Positions 60,899-64,000 of a stretch of DNA of 64,000 nucleotides are shown here, piece by piece; position 1 is the stretch's first letter; the number at the start of each line of letters is the position of its first letter. This DNA is from Rhodococcus sp. UNC23MFCrub1.1 (GTDB lineage: Bacteria; Actinomycetota; Actinomycetes; Mycobacteriales; Mycobacteriaceae), in contig NZ_JMLQ01000013.1 in NCBI RefSeq assembly GCF_000686025.1, positions 1-64,000 of the forward strand. Direction: 5' to 3'. Below the pieces are notes generated by a model. That model did no database searches and was not told the DNA's origin. It was given only the letters and a program-made list of their open reading frames with translations. The translations under genes were made by a program, and so were the position numbers.

Positions 60899-62394
60899 CG
60901 GCATCGGCGACACCGCCGCCGGTGGGCACCGAGACGCCGCAGTTCCGGGCGGCGGCCCTCGCGGACGCGATCAACGGTCTGGCCCGGAAAGACCCGCTCG
61001 CGTCGGCGGCGGTGGCGTTCGTCCCGTGGCAACGCAACACCGCCCTGCTCGTCCTCGCGGCCATCGCCGCGGCGCTGGCGCTCGCACCGGTCGCCACGTT
61101 GACCGTGATCACCGTGGTGTCCACAGCCGGGTACCTGGCGATGATGGCTGACCGCATCCTGCTCTTCACCCGCGGACTGGACGCATCGGCCATCGTGACC
61201 GTCACCGACGCCGACGCGTCGGCGGTGCCCGACGAGGACCTGCCCGCGTACACGATCCTGGTTCCCGCTTACGACGAACCGGAGGTGGTGGGCGATCTGA
61301 TCGTGGCGATGACGGCGCTGGACTACCCTGCGGACAAACTGCAGGTGCTGCTGCTGCTCGAGGAAGACGACGACGTCACCATCGCCGCGGCCCGCCGCGC
61401 CGGCGTCAGCGAGGTGGTGGAGGTCGTGCTGGTCCCGGCGGCGGACCCGCGCACCAAACCGAAGGCCTGCAACTACGGTCTGCACTTCGCCACCGGCGAC
61501 ATCGTCACCATCTTCGACGCCGAGGACCTGCCGGACCCGCTGCAGTTGCGCCGCGTCGTCGTCGCGTTCTCCCGGCTGCCGGCGACGGTGGCGTGCATAC
61601 AGGCGAAACTGGCGTTCCACAACGGATCTCAGAACTTGCTGACCGGATGGTTCACCGCCGATTACGCCCTCTGGTTCGGCTACCTGCTGCCCGGTCTGAT
61701 GAAAAGCCGCTCACCGATCCCGTTGGGCGGAACGTCGAATCACCTGCGCGCGGACGTCATCGCCGAGGTCGGGGCCTGGGACGGATTCAACGTCACCGAG
61801 GACGCTGATCTGGGAGTACGGATCGCTGCCTCGGGCTACTCCACGGCAGTGTTGGACTCGACGACGCTCGAAGAAGCCAACAGCGACCCGATCAACTGGA
61901 TTCGTCAGCGATCACGGTGGTACAAGGGGTATCTGCAGACCTGGTTGGTGCACATGCGCCGCCCCGCCCGTACCTGGCGCGCCCTGGGTCCGGTGGGGAC
62001 CTACCGATTCACACTGCTGTTGGCGGGAACTCCGTTGACGGCGTGCATCAACATGACGTTCTGGTCACTGACTGCAGCGTGGATCCTCGGGCAGCCGAGT
62101 GTCATCGTCGCGCTCTTCCCGCCGTACATCTACTACTTCTCGCTGCTGTCGCTGATCGTCGGCAACGTCGCCACCATCTACATGTATCTCGTGGCGTCGC
62201 GAGAGAGTGGAAACGCGTCCCTGCTGATACCCAGCCTGACGATGCCGCTCTACTGGGTGATGATGAGCGTCGCCGCACTCAAGGGCTGCTGGCAACTGCT
62301 GCGCAACCCCTCGTACTGGGAGAAGACCTTCCACGGGCTGTCGGTCCCGGCATCGTCTCCGGCGCAGGGCGACGACGCGGGCGATCCACGGTGA
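60895..62394 (+). CDS. GT2 cellulose-synthase-like glycosyltransferase
   Basis: 499 residues. Two N-terminal helices, then the GT2 domain: YTILVPAYDEPEVV, DAED (208-211), TED (301-303) and QRSRW (338-342), the D,D,D,Q-R-x-R-W set of processive beta-glycosyltransferases. C-terminal helices follow (FTLLLAGTPLTACINMTFWS, YYFSLLSLIVGNVATIYMYL). There is no PilZ domain, so c-di-GMP control is not expected within this chain. With the BcsB-like partner it should make and export a beta-linked polysaccharide. Confidence 0.9.
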   Translation: MTASATPPPVGTETPQFRAAALADAINGLARKDPLASAAVAFVPWQRNTALLVLAAIAAALALAPVATLTVITVVSTAGYLAMMADRILLFTRGLDASAIVTVTDADASAVPDEDLPAYTILVPAYDEPEVVGDLIVAMTALDYPADKLQVLLLLEEDDDVTIAAARRAGVSEVVEVVLVPAADPRTKPKACNYGLHFATGDIVTIFDAEDLPDPLQLRRVVVAFSRLPATVACIQAKLAFHNGSQNLLTGWFTADYALWFGYLLPGLMKSRSPIPLGGTSNHLRADVIAEVGAWDGFNVTEDADLGVRIAASGYSTAVLDSTTLEEANSDPINWIRQRSRWYKGYLQTWLVHMRRPARTWRALGPVGTYRFTLLLAGTPLTACINMTFWSLTAAWILGQPSVIVALFPPYIYYFSLLSLIVGNVATIYMYLVASRESGNASLLIPSLTMPLYWVMMSVAALKGCWQLLRNPSYWEKTFHGLSVPASSPAQGDDAGDPR

Positions 62395-64000
62395 AACTGT
62401 TCTCCGCCCTGTCGGCCGCCTACTTCGCGATCGGCGCCGTGCTGTCACTGCGATTCGGGTTGATGATGGGCGACGCGCTCAGCCGCACCTACGCCGCGCA
62501 GGCCGTGCTGCACAGCCGGGACCCGCACGTCGCGGCCATCGGGTTCGTCTTCACGCCAGTGACGGCCCTCCTGCAACTGCCCCTCGTCGCCTTCTCCGAC
62601 CTGCTCCCCGCCATCACCCGGTGGAACTTGTCCGCCGTCGCGGTGTCGGCGCTGTTCATGGCGGGAGCGGTGCTTCAGATCCGCGGCATCTGCGTCGACC
62701 GTGGTCTCGGCCGCATCCAGACCAGTTCCCTGACAGCGGTGTTCGCGATCAACCCCATGATTGTCTTCTACGCGGCCAACGGGATGAGCGAAGCGGTCTT
62801 CCTGTTCTTCCTCTGCTGGACGGTTCGCCGGCTGGTGCGGTGGATCTCCACCGACGACGTGCACGAACTGCTCGTCGCCGGCATCGCCCTGGCGCTGGCC
62901 TACCTCACTAGGTACGACGCCGTCGCGGCCATCGCCGCGGCCGCCGGACTGGTTTTCACGGTCACCGCGTTGCGGCGCGGGTGGGCGCACCGGAAGGTGA
63001 TGCTGCGCCGAGCCGTCCTGGACGCGGTACTCGTCGCCGGGCCCGGCCTGATCGCCTTCCTCGGGTGGGCGACGACGAGTTGGCTCATCACCGGCGAGGC
63101 GTTCGCGCAGTTCTCCTCCGCCTACGGCAACACCGCGATCCTCGCGCAGTCCGGCGGTGGCACCGACGACCCGGTGGGCAACACCGCCTCCGTCCTCACC
63201 GCACTCCTCGCGCTCGGCCCCGCGATCCCGTTGCTGCTACCGTCCGTCGCGGGACTGTCCTGGCGGCGCCGAGACGCCGAATTCCTGGTCGCACCAATAT
63301 TGTTCGGGGCCGTGCTGGCATTCCAAGCCCTCACCTACATCACCGGCTCGACCTTCGGTTTCCTGCGTTTCTTCATCGCGGCCATCCCGCTGGCGGCCGT
63401 GGGATGCGCGCAGGTCCTCTCCGCCCGCGGAACCATCACCGCGCGGCGGCCGGGGGAGTACGCACGCGACCGGATCGGGCCCGCAGCGCCGCGCGACCGC
63501 ACAACATTCCGGCGGGTCGTGGCGGCGGGTACCGTCGCGGTGTCCCTGGTGTCGTTGCCGCTGACGACCTACGTTTTCCTGCAGCCGTCGTTGTCGCCGC
63601 AGCAGTACGCCGTCGGGCACCTGCTCGATCGGAACCCACCCGCGCAGGCGCAGCAGATCATTGCCTCGTTCTCCACCGAGCGGGCCATCGCGGACTACCT
63701 CGACGCACAGAACCTGCCCGACGGCTCGGTGCTCACCGACAGCGTGTACGGCTTCGCGGTGGTTGCGGCATCAGCGCGGCCACGACAATTCATCGTGCCG
63801 TCGGACGAGGACTTCACCACCGTGCTCAACGACCCCGCCGACGCCGGAGTGCAACTGATGCTGACCGTGCCCAACACCGGGCGCGGCGAATCCGACGCCC
63901 TGAACCGCCGCTACCCCACCATCTGGGACAACGGCGCACAGATCGGCCTACTCGACGTCGAAGTGCCCAACGACGGCGCAGATCAACCCACCTGGCGCAT
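62391..64000 (+). CDS. GT-C type membrane glycosyltransferase, 3' end outside window
   Basis: At least 536 residues from a GTG that overlaps the GT2 stop (GTGA). About ten helices with an acidic residue early in the first loop (GLMMGDALSRTYAAQ), as in GT39/PMT-like and arabinosyltransferase-like GT-C enzymes that use polyprenyl-linked sugars. Outer loop at the end (LDAQNLPDGSVLTDSVYGF, NTGRGESDALNRRYPTIW). It is the fourth gene of the polysaccharide operon and may decorate the polymer or a protein. Substrate not deducible. Confidence 0.75.
   Translation, partial: MKLFSALSAAYFAIGAVLSLRFGLMMGDALSRTYAAQAVLHSRDPHVAAIGFVFTPVTALLQLPLVAFSDLLPAITRWNLSAVAVSALFMAGAVLQIRGICVDRGLGRIQTSSLTAVFAINPMIVFYAANGMSEAVFLFFLCWTVRRLVRWISTDDVHELLVAGIALALAYLTRYDAVAAIAAAAGLVFTVTALRRGWAHRKVMLRRAVLDAVLVAGPGLIAFLGWATTSWLITGEAFAQFSSAYGNTAILAQSGGGTDDPVGNTASVLTALLALGPAIPLLLPSVAGLSWRRRDAEFLVAPILFGAVLAFQALTYITGSTFGFLRFFIAAIPLAAVGCAQVLSARGTITARRPGEYARDRIGPAAPRDRTTFRRVVAAGTVAVSLVSLPLTTYVFLQPSLSPQQYAVGHLLDRNPPAQAQQIIASFSTERAIADYLDAQNLPDGSVLTDSVYGFAVVAASARPRQFIVPSDEDFTTVLNDPADAGVQLMLTVPNTGRGESDALNRRYPTIWDNGAQIGLLDVEVPNDGADQPTWR

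Overview
The window is high-GC actinobacterial DNA, most likely Rhodococcus or a close relative (Gordonia, Nocardia). The evidence is an Lsr2 nucleoid protein, mycolate-type secreted proteins, frequent GTG/TTG starts and many 1-4 base ATGA/GTGA/TGATG gene overlaps. It looks like part of a conjugative plasmid or integrative element: one transfer operon, a primase-like replication initiator, parA-parB, a tyrosine recombinase and a tRNA-3'-end-like fragment. No relaxase or coupling ATPase (VirD4/TraD) lies inside the window, so the element continues outside it.

Layout. 1-7.3 kb: an ice-binding-like secreted protein cut by the window edge, a membrane flavin-reductase-like protein, a TetR gene with two membrane-protein genes, a small broken gene cluster and lsr2. 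7.4-22.2 kb: sixteen co-directional minus-strand genes forming a type IV secretion/conjugation operon (VirB4-like ATPase, SCO6880-type protein, TrbL-like protein, pilin-sized membrane proteins, a three-domain cell-wall hydrolase, a cutinase-like enzyme). A double-HTH XRE regulator is divergent from it. 23.3-25.8 kb: a CYP102-like P450 with a PAS/GAF-like partner. 25.9-28.9 kb: two small ribbon-helix-helix genes, each followed by a copy of the same multi-hairpin element, leading into the replication initiator. 29-30.7 kb: parB and parA, then a 1.4 kb gene-free stretch with inverted repeats, then the recombinase. 33.5-36.3 kb: a lower-GC-looking cargo patch with a DUF3892-like protein, a PIN-GNAT-EVE fusion and an ASCH protein.

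37-47 kb holds an array of exported proteins. Three intact genes and one decayed gene combine an EF-hand/dockerin-like calcium module with or without a shared C-terminal beta domain. A fourth gene carries only the beta domain. Two paralogous beta-propellers, a secreted chorismate mutase and a papain-like lipoprotein lie among them. 47.5-50.2 kb: an MFS exporter with an unusual tandem TetR protein. 50.4-55.6 kb: a repeat-containing lipoprotein, then a tightly overlapping operon (TM protein, PrsW-type intramembrane protease, DUF5715-like protein, asparagine synthase). 55.6-64 kb: an lsr2 relic, a GH5-like lipoprotein and a BcsB/GT2 polysaccharide operon running off the end.

The combination of lsr2, parAB, a secreted chorismate mutase, an MFS exporter, a tra operon with a cutinase and many small secreted beta proteins recalls the host-interaction plasmids of Rhodococcus equi, but no Vap protein was recognised. 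That comparison is from memory of those plasmids and is an inference.
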